The notes under the pieces: model-generated
Database searches by the model: none
What the model was told of the DNA's origin: nothing
Seen by the model: the letters and a program-made list of their open reading frames with translations, nothing else
Program-made: the position numbers and the translations under genes
Source: Nemopilema nomurai
Taxonomy: Eukaryota > Cnidaria > Scyphozoa > Rhizostomeae > Rhizostomatidae
DNA: 64,000 nt
Direction of reading: 5' to 3'
NCBI GenBank assembly: GCA_003864495.1
Contig: ML133387.1
Location: 2,243,200-2,307,199, forward strand
Shown here: positions 9,984 through 22,968 of the stretch, piece by piece
How the letters are laid out: every line of letters starts with the position of its first letter
How positions within the stretch are numbered: the first letter of the stretch is position 1

Positions 9984-12900
9984 TCTCTACCAGTGCCGTA
10001 TCTTGCAAACTATGATTGATATAATCAAGTACAGCACCTCAAAATGCTTTATTTTGATTGTACATCACATTGACGTGGCTTAAACGCAAAGAAAAAGTTG
10101 GTCAAAAATCAGTCATTTTGGCAAGGCTATAGCCTTGGTTTTTTGCTCAAAAACGCCATTCTCTACCAGTGCCGTATCTTGCAAACTATGATGGATATAA
10201 TCAAGTACAGCACCTCAAAATGCTTTATTTTGATTGTACATCACATTGACGTGGCTTAAACGCAAAGAAAAAGATGGTCAAAAATCAGTCATTTTGGCAA
10301 GGCTATAGACCTTGTTTTTTGCGCAAAAACGCCATTCTCTACCAGTGCCGTATCTTGCAAACTATGATGGATATAATCAAGTACAGCACCTCAAAATGGT
10401 TTATTTTGATTGTACATCACATTGACGTGGCTTAAACGCAAAGAAAAAGTTGGTCAAAAATCAGTCATTTTGGCAAGGCTATAGCCTTGGTTTTTTGCTC
10501 AAAAACGCCATTCTCTACCAGTGCCGTATCTTGCAAACTATTGGATATAATCAAGTACAGCACCTCAAAATGGTTTATTTTGATTGTACATCACATTGAC
10601 GTGGCTTAAACGCAAAGAAAAAGTTGGTCAAAAATCAGTCATTTTGGCAAGGCTATAGCCTTGGTTTTTTGCGCAAAAACGCCATTCTCTACCAGTGCCG
10701 TATCTTGCAAACTATGATGGATATAATCAAGTACAGCACCTCAAAATGCTTTATTTTGATTGTACATCACATTGACGTGGCTTAAACGCAAAGAAAAAGT
10801 TGGTCAAAAATCAGTCATTTTGGCAAGGCTATAGCCTTGGTTTTTTGCGCAAAAACGCCATTCTCTACCAGTGCCGTATCTTGCAAACTATGATGGATAT
10901 AATCAAGTACAGCACCTCAAAATGCTTTATTTTGATTGTACATCACATTGACGTGGCTTAAACGCAAAGAAAAAGTTGGTCAAAAATCAGTCATTTTGGC
11001 AAGGCTATAGCCTTGGTTTTTTGCGCAAAAACGCCATTCTCTACCAGTGCCGTATCTTGCAAACTATGAGGATATAATCAAGTACAGCACCTCAAAATGC
11101 TTTATTTTGATTGTACATCACATTGACGTGGCTTAAACGCAAAGAAAAAGTTGGTCAAAAATCAGTCATTTTGGCAAGGCTATAGCCTTGGTTTTTTGCG
11201 CAAAAACGCCATTCTCTACCAGTGCCGTATCTTGCAAACTATGATGGATATAATCAAGTACAGCACCTCAAAATGCTTTATTTTGATTGTACATCACATT
11301 GACGTGGCTTAAACGCAAAGAAAAAGTTGGTCAAAAATCAGTCATTTTGGCAAGGCTATAGCCTTGGTTTTTTGCTCAAAAACGCCATTACTTACCAGTG
11401 CCGTATCTTGCAAACTATGATGGATATAATCAAGTACAGCACCTCAAAATGCTTTATTTTGATTGTACATCACATTGACGTGGCTTAAACGCAAAGAAAA
11501 AGTTGGTCAAAAATCAGTCATTTTGGCAAGGCTATAGCCTTGGTTTTTTGCGCAAAAACGCCATTCTCTACCAGTGCCGTATCTTGCAAACTATGATGGA
11601 TATAATCAAGTACAGCACCTCAAAATGCTTTATTTTGATTGTACATCACATTGACGTGGCTTAAACGCAAAGAAAAAGTTGGTCAAAAATCAGTCATTTT
11701 GGCAAGGCTATAGCCTTGGTTTTTTGCGCAAAAACGCCATTCTCTACCAGTGCCGTATCTTGCAAACTATGATGGATATAATCAAGTACAGCACCTCAAA
11801 ATGCTTTATTTTGATTGTACATCACATTGACGTGGATTAAACGCAAAGAAAAATTGGTCGAAAATCAGTCATTTTGGCAAGGCTATAGCCTTGGTTTTTT
11901 GCGCAAAAACGCCATTCTCTACCAGTGCCGTATCTTGCAAACTATGATGGATATAATCAAGTACAGCACCTCAAAATGCTTTATTTTGATTGTACATCAC
12001 ATTGACGTGGCTTAAACGCAAAGAAAAAGTTGGTCAAAAATCAGTCATTTTGGCAAGGCTATAGCCTTGGTTTTTTGCTCAAAAACGCCATCTTACCAGT
12101 GCCGTATCTTGCAAACTATGATGGATATAATCAAGTACAGCACCTCAAAATGCTTTATTTTGATTGTACATCACATTGACGTGGCTTAAACGCAAAGAAA
12201 AAGTTGGTCAAAAATCAGTCATTTTGGCAAGGCTATAGCCTTGGTTTTTTGCGCAAAAACGCCATTCTTACCAGTGCCGTATCTTGCAAACTATGATGGA
12301 TATAATCAAGTACAGCACCTCAAAATGCTTTATTTTGATTGTACATCACATTGACGTGGCTTAAACGCAAAGAAAAAGTTGGTCAAAATCAGTCATTTTG
12401 GCAAGGCTATAGCCTTGGTTTTTTGCGCAAAAACGCCATTCTCTACCAGTGCCGTATCTTGCAAACTATGATGGATATAATCAAGTACAGCACCTCAAAA
12501 TGCTTTATTTTGATTGTACATCACATTGACGTGGCTTAAACGCAAAGAAAAAGTTGGTCAAAAATCAGTCATTTTGGCAAGGCTATAGCCTTGGTTTTTT
12601 GCTCAAAAACGCCATTCTCTACCAGTGCCGTATCTTGCAAACTATGATGGATATAATCAAGTACAGCACCTCAAAATGCTTTATTTTGATTGTACATCAC
12701 ATTGACGTGGCTTAAACGCAAAGAAAAAGTTGGTCAAAAATCAGTCATTTTGGCAAGGCTATAGCCTTGGTTTTTTGCGCAAAAACGCCATTCTCTACCA
12801 GTGCCGTATCTTGCAAACTATGAGATATAATCAAGTACAGCACCTCAAAATGCTTTATTTTGATTGTACATCACATTGACGTGGCTTAAACGCAAAGAAA

Positions 12901-13900
12901 AAGTTGGTCGAAAATCAGTCATTTTGGCAAGGCTATAGCCTTGGTTTTTTGCGCAAAAACGCCATTCTCTACCAGTGCCGTATCTTGCAAACTATGACGA
13001 TATAATCAAGTACAGCACCTCAAAATGCTTTATTTTGATTGTACATCACATTGACGTGGCTTAAACGCAAAGAAAAAGTTGGTCGAAAATCAGTCATTTT
13101 GGCAAGGCTATAGCCTTGGTTTTTTGCGCAAAAACGCCATTCTCTACCAGTGCCGTATCTTGCAAACTATGATGGATATAATCAAGTACAGCACCTCAAA
13201 ATGCTTTATTTTGATTGTACATCACATTGACGTGGCTTAAACGCAAAGAAAAAGTTGGTCAAAAATCAGTCATTTTGGCAAGGCTATAGCCTTGGTTTTT
13301 TGCGCAAAAACGCCATTCTCTACCAGTGCCGTATCTTGCAAACTATTTTGGATACAATCAAGTACAGCACCTCGAAATGCTTTATTTTGATTGTACATCA
13401 CATTGACGTGGCTTAAACGCAAAGAAAAAGTTGGTCAAAATCAGTCATTTTGGCAAGGCTATAGCCTTGGTTTTTTGCGCAAAAACGCCATTCTCTACCA
13501 GTGCCGTATCTTGCAAACTATGATGGATATAATCAAGTACAGCACCTCAAAATGCTTTATTTTGATTGTACATCACATTGACGTGGCTTAAACGCAAAGA
13601 AAAAGTTGGTCAAAAATCAGTCATTTTGGCAAGGCTATAGCCTTGGTTTTTTGCTCAAAAACGCCATACTTTACCACGGCCGTATCTTGTAAACTATGAC
13701 GGATATAATCAAGTACAGCACCTCAAAATGCTTTTTTTGATTGTACATCACATTGACGTGGCTTAAACGCAAAGAAAAAGTTGGTCGAGAATTGGTAACT
13801 TTGGCAAGGCTATAGCCTTGGTTTTTTGCGTAAAAACGCCATTCTCTACCACGGCTGTTTTTTGCAAACTATGAAGAATATAATCAAGTGCAGCACCCTT
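9982..13900. repeat. 176-bp satellite array, right segment
   Basis: The same monomer continues in the same orientation and register after the transposon for about 22 copies. Most copies are nearly identical, in contrast to the mixed block at 1,400-6,050. The last one to two monomers (13,660-13,900) are more diverged, and the array ends at about 13,897 in gcagcaccc. Divergence at the edge is typical of satellite borders. Confidence 0.97.
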
Positions 13901-14300
13901 TATCACACCTGTTTTTTGTATCCAATTGCAGTATTTGAATCAGTATTTGTTTAATCAAAATACGCCTAACAGCATGCATTATTTTTGTTTAAAATGGTCA
14001 TTTTTGAAACGTTATAGACTTGACGGTTTGCCTAGGAACAACCAACTTTCGTAAACCTTCATATCTTTGAATCCAGACAAACGACAACCACTAAACCAAC
14101 ACCAAAATACCACTGAAGTATGTTTTAAAAATTCTCTTGATTAGTAGCTCGTCAATTTTGGGCCAAAATGGTCATTTTTCAAGGCTATATCCTTTGCACT
14201 TTATATAACAACAAGTTACTTCGTTAATGGGCAAAAGGGGTCATCTTTGAAAGGCTTTAGGCAAATGACTTCTTTAAAATTTTGTAGCTTTTGAGCCAAG
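13901..14300. repeat. Decayed satellite-like border sequence
   Basis: Beyond the array, blocks similar to the monomer core (AAAATGGTCATTTTT followed by a GGCTATA-like stretch) occur at 13,991 and 14,165, which are 174 bp apart. A weaker block lies near 14,232. They look like very old monomers or the source sequence of the array. No gene was seen. Confidence 0.5.
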
Positions 14301-15613
14301 AGAAAGGATATCCAACAAACTAACATTTAAATACTTCAAAATGTTTGCTCTTTTAGTGTTATGATTCTGTACAACCCCGCATTTACTTAGGTTGTAGACT
14401 TTCTTAATGTCTTTCTCACTGATACATGTTTTTCAGCTTTCCAGTTTCTGATTTTAGAGGCTTAAGTTCAGATTTCGTTGAACATGTATCTTTATCCATT
14501 TGAGGATATCCTATCATACCAAATATTTGGAAGGGGCGTGAAGCTTTCATACCAAAAAACTAAAAGAAGAGAATTAAAAAATTTTGTTATAAATTTTAAC
14601 AAGTGAAAGAAATGGACGAGGTATGAACATCTCCCCCAACCGGAGGCCCAGTGCTATCAGAGCTTTAGGAACAACCTAGATGGATACTTTTTCACTACAC
14701 GGTTAGGTAGCGTCAATACCACACTTGCTTAAATAGCATAGAGAAACTGTCACATAGTTGCCAGTGTTGGTTTTGATGTTATTTTTCCCACAATTTACGA
14801 CATTCAAGTACTTTTTAACAAAAAATGAAGTGCTAATTCATTGGTAAACTAACATTTTTTATTCACTATAGCATGATTAATATTTCAAATTTAGTCACTT
14901 TGTGAAAAGAAAAAATTTGAATTTTAATGATGTGACAAAAGTCTTATCAAGAAAAAATATGCTGCATAACATTTCAATCTCAAAAATAAGCCCAAAGATG
15001 AGGTTTCAGTAAAACATATGTAAAAAGATAATGAAATTAATTAAAAGTCAAAAGAAACCATGACAAAAACGTTAATAGGATTACATGCAAACAAACAAAA
15101 ATATTTAAATAGCCCTACCAAAAGGCATAGTTTGGAAGTTCTTTTGCCCCAGTCATTAGACCTGGTATGTTCAGGAGCATATTGAAAAACTAGGCTCAGC
15201 TTTGATGTTGTCTTCAGCCTAAATTTGCATAAAGTGCAGTTTGAATTGTCAAATGGAGATTGTCAAAATAAACACTTTCACCTATTGAGGCCTTAAGTTA
15301 CACAGAGAAAAACCTGGCAAGAAAACCTAAAAATTGATCACATATTGATGAAATGTACATCTGTTCTCAAAGCCTATGCACAGATATGATCAGCAGGTCA
15401 AATTAATGATATGCGTATCAGCATAATACAAAAAGATGAACTGTCATTTCATTTCAATAATGGGTTAGCAAGTTGATTGCTCAGTAGAGCTGCAAAAGTG
15501 TATCCAAGAAATGCTGAAGCCCAAACACCAATTTATTACCTAAATAGTGAATAAAGTTAGAAGCCAAAATTTAAAAGATTTGCATTTGTTGAGCATTGAC
15601 TGCAAGAAATTAT
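14301..15613. other. Non-coding, downstream side of Rab3
   Basis: AT-rich sequence without a convincing reading frame. On the minus strand it would include the Rab3 3' untranslated region. An AATAAA (minus) at 15,532-15,537 lies about 80 bp after the Rab3 stop. Confidence 0.5.
15532..15537 (-). promoter_or_regulatory. Candidate Rab3 poly(A) signal
   Basis: Minus-strand AATAAA about 80 bp beyond the Rab3 stop codon. It was found by inspection, and further signals occur downstream (for example near 14,858). Confidence 0.35.
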
Positions 15614-15938
15614 TTAGCAACCACAACTACTATCTTGCTTGCTAGGGGAGGGTTTATCTTTCAAATCAGTCATGCGTGGTTTCGCCCCACCAACCATAGT
15701 TGGATCGGTTTCAAGACTTTCAGCCATTTTGTCACATACAATGTCCACCAATTTGTCAAATGCTGATTTAACATTTATATTTTCTTTAGCACTTGACTCA
15801 AAGAATGGAAAGCCAAGCTGTTCAGCTAACTTTTTCCCTTGATCATTATTCACTGCCCTCTCTTCTTCCATGTCACACTTGTTGCCCACCAGAACAACTT
15901 GAGAATTATCCCAAGAATATGTTTTCACTTGACTAGCC
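15614..15938 (-). CDS. Rab3: Rab3 exon 3
   Basis: Acceptor TTTTAG|GGCTAG. It encodes [10 protein letters not shown] through NKCD, ESSAK and the variable tail ending SSCGC and a stop at 15,614. Confidence 0.95.
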
Positions 15939-18409
15939 CTAAAATAGCAAGGTTTGCATCAAAATAAGCAAGAACACTTCTCATCTTTTCCTGATCTTGT
16001 GAATGGTTAATGTGAAAAAGTGGTCAATGCAGAGCATACTTTTAAGAGTGTTGAATTTTTGTATTCACAATAAATGTGTGAATCCCATCAATAAATAACA
16101 AAAATTGCACCTCATTCAAATGTTGACTTTAAAGAATTTCTGTGAAGCTTTAACTAAACAGTAAAACTAAAGAATGCACACAAGGGTGTGTGTTCACGCT
16201 TTAAACCAAAATGACTAAATAGTCTCACATCTTAATAATGATTCTGAATCAATACATATTTTGGATCAAAACAGAGATCATGGCCTTACCAGTCAGTGAC
16301 TGCTCTGAATGACTCTTCATTTGTAATATCATACATCAAGATAAAGCCCATTGCACCGCGGTAATAGGCAGTTGTTATTGTCCTGTATCTTTCTTGGCCA
16401 GCTAGAGGAGGGTTGACAAGATTAAGATACCATCATAGGCCACAATGGCCACCTATATACCAAATAATTATATAAGTACAATGGCAGACAAAACTTTTAC
16501 AGATTCAGTATTGAAGGTAAATTAATGCCCTTAGATTATACAATTGGATATCAGGATTGATTCAGTTTCCAAAGGTAACACCTGCCAGAAGGAACCAGGA
16601 TATTTTCAGTAACAAAGATAAAATGGATAAATAGACACTTTTGAACCTGACCGTTTGAACTGGTCATTTAAGAACCTGACAAGAATTGTCATTTGATGAC
16701 CCAAAGCTTTTTATGTAATGACAAATCTCACTTTTCCAATACCACATTACAACTACACAATTTCACAACAAAATCAACATGCCCAAGCCTAAGTTTACTC
16801 AATGGTTAACCTTCTATGTATACTTCTCTCACTCAATAACCTCACAACTAAGTATTTCCAAACAATTTCTTGGGAGGAGCACATTTTCCACACCAGTGTA
16901 AATTATTTTCAATAAATGTTTGGGTAGCTTTGATGTAAAAATCAGAAAAAATTTGCTAATATGTTTTACTTCTATGGAAACAATAGCTTGCACTAAAATT
17001 ATGCATTTAGAAACATTTTTGGAGCATAAAAAAAAACTTCTTAAAATTTCAGAGAACACACATAGCATGGGCAGTTGAGATCAATTCTAATATTTTGCGA
17101 TTTAAAGGCTTTTCAAAATGGTACATGATTCATATATGAGATCCTTACATGCAAGTAGAACATTTAATGCAGGTGAAAATTAGGGTTGAAAAGCTTGAAG
17201 CTTTGTAAGTGGATTCAAAAGACACAACTTCATACAAAACTACAAAGTTTTTGGCTTGCTCAGTACTTAGTTTTTAAGCTGTTGAGTAATTTGAAATTGA
17301 TTAATGTTATTGACTGTTTTTTGGAGCCCTAGACAAATTAAAAATGCCAAGAAATTGAGTCTTTTGCAACCTTCGTTACTAGAAGGCCAGAATAAACAAG
17401 GCGTCGTAACTCCAATAATGACTTGCAGAAGTCTACATTGTATCACAGACAAAACACAAAATTGGTTGAGAAACATATATGCTCTGCTTCAGACATCTAG
17501 AGAAACATTATATTTGCTTAATTCCTTGTAATAAAGGAACTTGCCTCAAAATAGTGTGTTTAACTGCTAATGCATGTCGATAAATGGTGGTTATAAATTA
17601 AATTCCATTGCGGTTTCTGTACAGGGAGGACCCCTATTCTAGCTGTCCTGACATTTCACTACTGTTCTCATGAAAAATTCTTCCTGTTCTACTTGAAGCC
17701 TTCGGTAAACCAGAGCATTGTGAATATCATGAATCATCTTAGGCACAGCATTGTTCTTTTATTACAAATGGAATTTGTATGAGTGGGTTGTTGATTGTGT
17801 AAACAATAAAGTTTTTCAAAATTGCTAGTGATTTGCGGCCAACAGAGAAGCCATTGACAATACAAGGAGGCACGATTAAGGAATGGCTAGTGGAGCGGTA
17901 GGCCTCGATGCACCAATGGATCGAGTGCGAAAGATATGAGCTCCAAATTATTGCGATAAGGAAAACAGAAACACCTGCACAGCATAAGAAACAATAGACC
18001 AACAATAAGGTGTCTGCACGTCACCATCCAAATTTGCGAATATTTCTTTCTTAAACACTCCTAAAATTCTTCCTGAAATAACCCTACGCATTACATCACC
18101 CCTGCTTGCAAAAAACATAACTAGCGATATTAAAAGTGGCATTAATAGACTCTAAGACAAATCTTGGGTGGGCCTACCTGTATCCCAAATTTGCAGTTTG
18201 ATTCGTTTGTCATTTCTGAAGACAGTCTTCACCTTAAAATCAATCCCGACCGTGGACACGAAGGCCGATGTGAAAGAGTCATCTGCATATCTAAAAAGGA
18301 AACTTGTCTTCCCAACACTTGAGTTACCAATTATCAAGAGTTTAAACATATAATCGAAGTTCTGATCGGCTGCATCCTTCTTCCACTTGTTGTCTGCAGC
18401 TGCTGCCAT
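15614..18409 (-). CDS. Rab3: Rab3 small GTPase, three exons
   Basis: Three exons (18,409-18,178; 16,401-16,290; 15,938-15,614) join with GT/AG borders and matching phases into a 222-residue Rab. The G boxes are all present: GNSSVGKTS (P-loop), STVGIDFK (switch I), WDTAGQERY (split by intron 1), NKCD and ESSAK. Switch II and its flank ([22 protein letters not shown]) are diagnostic of Rab3. The C-terminus is SSCGC, a CXC double geranylgeranylation signal. Rab3 cycles on synaptic and secretory vesicles and regulates Ca-triggered exocytosis through RIM/rabphilin-type effectors. Length and all catalytic residues are normal. The start is the only upstream methionine in frame ([11 protein letters not shown]). 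The gene appears intact and is followed about 1.7 kb downstream by the satellite array. Confidence 0.96.
16290..16401 (-). CDS. Rab3: Rab3 exon 2
   Basis: Acceptor CTCTAG|CTGGCC and donor CTG|GTAAGG. It encodes (A)GQERY through the switch II region to AVTD, and ends inside the tryptophan codon. Confidence 0.95.
18178..18409 (-). CDS. Rab3: Rab3 exon 1
   Basis: 77 codons plus one base, from the ATG to WDT. It contains the P-loop and switch I. The donor is CAG|GTAGGC at 18,177. Confidence 0.95.
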
Positions 18410-18700
18410 CTTTGATTTCGGTGGTCACTGAGCAATCAATGGATGTTCCTGTTTTCAATTTGCAAATGAAAGCGTCACGTGACTAGTAAAAGCCAATAGA
18501 GAAGCCGATTGCTCATAAAGGCTATTGTTTCTATTCTTGGTATTGGTAAACGAAAACACATCGGCATTGTTTTCGTCGGCGAGATGAGAGCATTGCAAGG
18601 CTTGTTGTTGGATGGGATATAAGGAAAATTCTCCGATTCGGGTTGGCGTTATCGATCTTGGCATCCACGGCTCTTTCACAAGAATTAACATCAGAATTGA
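18410..18700. promoter_or_regulatory. Rab3 5' flank / promoter region
   Basis: Immediate upstream sequence of the Rab3 start. It must hold the 5' untranslated region and probably the promoter, but no TATA box or other defined motif could be assigned by eye. Confidence 0.3.
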
Positions 18701-21700
18701 AATCCTGATCTTTAACTTAATTTATACTGAAATATTCATGTTGTTTGGACCCTCCGGTCGCGAGTTACTATGTTTTGAATATTTAGATATTTCATGCGAT
18801 TTGACCGCAATATGCGGAAATTTTTTCGCTGCCCCAGAAAATTCCATTGGAGTGTATAGGAAAAGCTAAATTTCTAGAATGGGTTAATTCGCAGCATGAC
18901 GGTCCAAACACTCAGAAATTTTAGGTGCAGAACAATTTCAACATTGAGATTCCATTTCTATGATCCATTTTGCCACATATGAAGATAAAAATTGCTCGAA
19001 TCCGAGAATAGCTTCTAAGTTAGTCAAATCGTTAACTTGTCCTATTCTTTTGTAAGGTAGCTGCTAAACTGGAGAGTAAAGTTTTTCTAAACTCGTAGTA
19101 CTATTTTTCTTGGTATCTTGTAAATCTTCCCACTTTATAATAGAATAATATTTGATATGTTAATAATGATAATAACGTATAGAATAATGATAATTCAATC
19201 CACGATCCCATTTGCCTTGAAAACGGTTATGTGAGGAATTCCGTTCCAGTGATTCTAGAGTTTCCTTTCGTCATCGCCCTAAACTTTCCCCTTTCTGGTT
19301 TGTAAGCGCACGACAGCGGTATTCTGATTTTTTGCATCCGTCAATAAAATGAAATGAATAGTGCTACAAATATATACACTCGTCCTTGAGGTTTATTTAT
19401 TAGGAAATGAAACTGAAGCTAGCTGAAAAGACCGAGGGCTTTCAAGAATGAAATTTGTGTGGGCAATTCAGCTTCACTTCCATTGTTTTCACAAAACGTC
19501 CAGGAAACAAAGTCCAAGCCAAAGGAGACCAATAAGGCACCCATGGGCCTAAATTTGTTTCATCCTTCCACCACAACTATCATTGTGAAACAATAAACGC
19601 GTGGGTTGTTCAAATGTCAAAGTGTCCCCAAAAGTACAATTTCCAAGGCAACTAGGAGCCAGTTAATAAGGGATAATAAATGTGTTGAATTTGAAACGGG
19701 AATTTAAAAGTAAGTATTATCTCATGATGAAGGGGGGTCCAGGGGCAGGCAGACCTTTAGAGCAAATTGTTAAACTCGGGTCCTTTGTAAAATCTTATAA
19801 ATTTTCTTCATGTATCAGAACAGAAATAACAACTAAAAATTAGCCTCTGTAGAATTATTTTCGGTGGAATAAAAAAGCGCTGTAGTAACGTCAAGTAAAT
19901 TGATCAAATTGATCACAGTTACAAGCACTTTCGTATGAAAATGGGTTTTCGGGGTGTCATAAGCAGCTTGGTTCCAGCATCGACGATCCTCGATTTTTCA
20001 CTTTCTTTTTTGTAAGTTTCTATTTACACATTTAAATAACCTCTCTGTTTAAACTAACCTTTCTCTAATGGATACCTAATAGGTGAAAACATAAGACACA
20101 CAAGATATCATGTTAGATTGTATTTCATACCATCAAAAATTCAACATACAAGAAAGCTAAATGTAAGGTACTAAATAATGTTATTTACAGAAAAATTCGT
20201 TGCTAGTACCAATATGCCTTTTATTTACAAACATATCCATCACCGATAATGTGACAAATTAACTCAAAAGTATGCTCAAATCTATACAATACGGTGTGCC
20301 TTCTAGGTAACTCACTTGCATGCTACCCATGAAACTGCCAAGGTGCCTAAATTTCGCGGTAAAGGGGAACTTGGTGTCGTGCTTTGGACATTTTAAGGAT
20401 TTCCTATTGTATAAAAAGATCTAATTGGTTCGCAATAGTTCACACCTTATGGGAAGCGTTCAAGATTTTAAGATAGAGGCACAATCTATTTTCACTGTCC
20501 TCTCTTCACGCATCACAGTAATCAAGTATGTTCTGGGTTATTGAAGTAAGAACAGATTGCCTGGTAGTGTTTACAGATGTCATCAATCGCCACAGAGAGC
20601 ATGGGACCAAAAGCATGACATATCTAGGGTAATAGATGCAAACTATGAAAGAGGGTGACAAGAAGAGGGAACCAAATGGCGCAAGTGGTAATACTATTTC
20701 TTGACGAAAAGAAATAGTGGCTAATCTTTGGTGGTTGACCAATGGGCATTCAACAATCTGCGTAAAAGCCGGTTGAAAGAAGGCCTTTAAAATTACAAAT
20801 CACAAACATTAAGAGATGTGAACAGGAATGCAAACGCTCCTTGCAAACGTAGTTTACGGACCTTATCAGAAATTCTAAAAATCTGTATTTAAGACAAATA
20901 CGAACATAAAGGCTACTTCAGGCCGTCATTTGTAAGGTACAGTACCAATGTCCAACGATAATTCTACATAGACAGTAAAACTGGGCTTTAAGAAAATCAC
21001 GGGTGGAGCGCTACAAACATTGAGAAATAAAAGAGAAGTCAACAAGGAGGGATGCTTTGAAGTAATTGGATAGCAAAACATAACTAAATTACAATGTCCT
21101 GGATATACGTGGGGGGGGGGCAAGATTGTCCCCAGTACTTTCTTAAGCTTCCGCGCAAAAATGAAGTTTATTTGACACGATAATGCGCACTGTTCTACAC
21201 GACAAGATGATTCAACATTTTACGTAAATCGGTACGAAGCTTCGTGCTGTTATCTAAGATGCAACCAAATTCGGTGGTGCTCGCTAGCACTGTCAATTAA
21301 CACGTTCGATAACTCAGGATTGTGCATGTGAAGTCATGAATTTAATAACTAGTAGATGATGTTAAAAGTGGAAAATAGAGATCTTAAAAGGCTTCTTCTG
21401 AATGCTACACCCTTCTACTCATCAATCGTTGAATGCTTAGGTGACGGAGTGGGCTGGATTGTAACAAGGCGGGCGTAAACGACAGCAAGAATATTCTTTA
21501 TGCTTTCTCAGTGTCCAAGTCATGTAGCCTATGGCGGACGAGGGGAGTCTCAGTTCATCCTTTAATAAAAACGGCTCTTACTCGCATCATGATGTCATGC
21601 TACATTATCATGAAATCAGCCAGTTGTCTTCCTCAACGGGTCCCGTCCGCTTGGCAATATGGCGCTATTCATGGCTCTTCTTACATGTATATTGGAAATG

Positions 21701-22944
21701 GCTGCAAGGCCAAGAGCTACGCGGCCTAAACAGTGACGAATTCTGGAAACTGTATATTCAAACAACAACATGTAAGATACTAAGGGATGAGCCCGCATTT
21801 TCCACTACGATCGTGGGACAGAACAGAGCATGAAGCAAATGCTCATTCATTGCAAATCCAAAAGCCGCTAAACTATTACTGAATAGTAAAATAATTATTT
21901 ACGTATCGATTCCTTCAATTCAATTGTCTCTGTACATATTTAAATTACAAATAGAGATTTGAGTGAGCGTAAAATTTAGTGAATTCCACGTTCACGTTTC
22001 CAGAGGTCATGGCAACCATATGTACCTAGCGCCACGCAATTCCGTATGCTAATGTATGCTGTGATTCATATAAACTCACACCAACAGAGGAATCACCGAC
22101 AAGTGTTTCGAGGTATCTAAACGATTACAAAGTGGGGCTGTTTCACATATAAATGGTCATTATTGGTCTGTTTAGTCAGCTTTGGTTCAGAAGGGGAACT
22201 AGCGAATTGGCGAATTTCCTCCCAGATGCTCGATGGGCATGCGTCAACAAGACTTGAATACGAAATCTGGATCCCATCTGAAGTCACGTTGCACTTCCTA
22301 TAGTAGGGCCGGGTACAGCACTATCAATGACAGGTTTTGAGACCAATTTGAGTTTGAACTTCTCGAAGTCTTCGGTCTCACACTCGCTAGCAAACTTTAC
22401 AGATATCGGAACAAACTAAGTGAGCTATCTATTCTCCCCCCACCAACAACCCCCCCACCCTTGAAACCCGTATATACAAGTATACGTATAAATTAATTGC
22501 GAGATAGACTTTGGGCATACACAATTGTAGGGTATTGCACCGTGAAACATTCGGTAATCTTCTTCGCTTCATCAATACGCCCCTGTATATTGACAAAAAC
22601 AGGGGCACAGAGATTCCACTTGCATTCTACCAATGCTTATTAAAGCTATCAATGTTCACGAAGGAAAATTGCAATTCTCATTTGGGCAAGTCAGCTTCCA
22701 CCATCCAAATACCTTGGAAAATAAATCCGGCACCACGTGGTCCTCCCTCGGCAAGCTGTGAAATTCCGACCAATATTTGATGACCAGCATCTTCAACCAA
22801 CGGTGCTTCTACGTCCAACGCAGGATCAACGCCAATCCTAGCCCGTTGGTTGGCAGGACAACAGCTGACGTTTCAGTAAGCCGCTGGCCGATTCATCTGC
22901 GGGCGCATGTGGGTTACTTTCTAGTTCCCGTCTCAAGAGTACAT
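18701..22944. other. Intergenic, Rab3 to VLDLR-like 3' end
   Basis: About 4.2 kb with no recognised gene. It should include the 3' untranslated region of the VLDLR-like gene (minus strand). A short G run lies at about 21,111-21,120. Open frames here are short and match no family I know, apart from one exon candidate at 21,531. Confidence 0.5.
21531..21771 (+). CDS. Orphan first-exon candidate
   Basis: An 80-codon frame starts with ATG GCG GAC GAG (MADEGSLSSSFNKNG) and is followed by a strong donor, ACAT|GTAAGA at 21,772. Codon use looks protein-like and is more GC-rich than the surroundings. I do not recognise the protein and found no matching downstream exon, so it may be chance. Confidence 0.2.
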
Positions 22945-22968
22945 TTATGCTTGGTATTCATCAAACGA
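22945..22968 (-). CDS. VLDLR-like: VLDLR-like exon 16: terminal codons (candidate)
   Basis: A strong acceptor (TTCTTGTTTTTAG) in the required phase 0 is followed by SFDEYQA and TAA. The acidic, A-ending tail resembles vertebrate family ends, but so short an exon could be chance. Confidence 0.4.
   Translation of the reverse strand, partial: SFDEYQA

Noticed and set aside
9733..10008. Minus frame across the right inverted repeat
   Set aside because: It starts in satellite DNA and crosses the transposon end, overlapping the nuclease gene in another frame. Not a gene.
1..13900. Tandem array as CRISPR or rDNA spacer
   Set aside because: No unique spacers between short repeats, no rRNA sequence, and a eukaryotic gene context.
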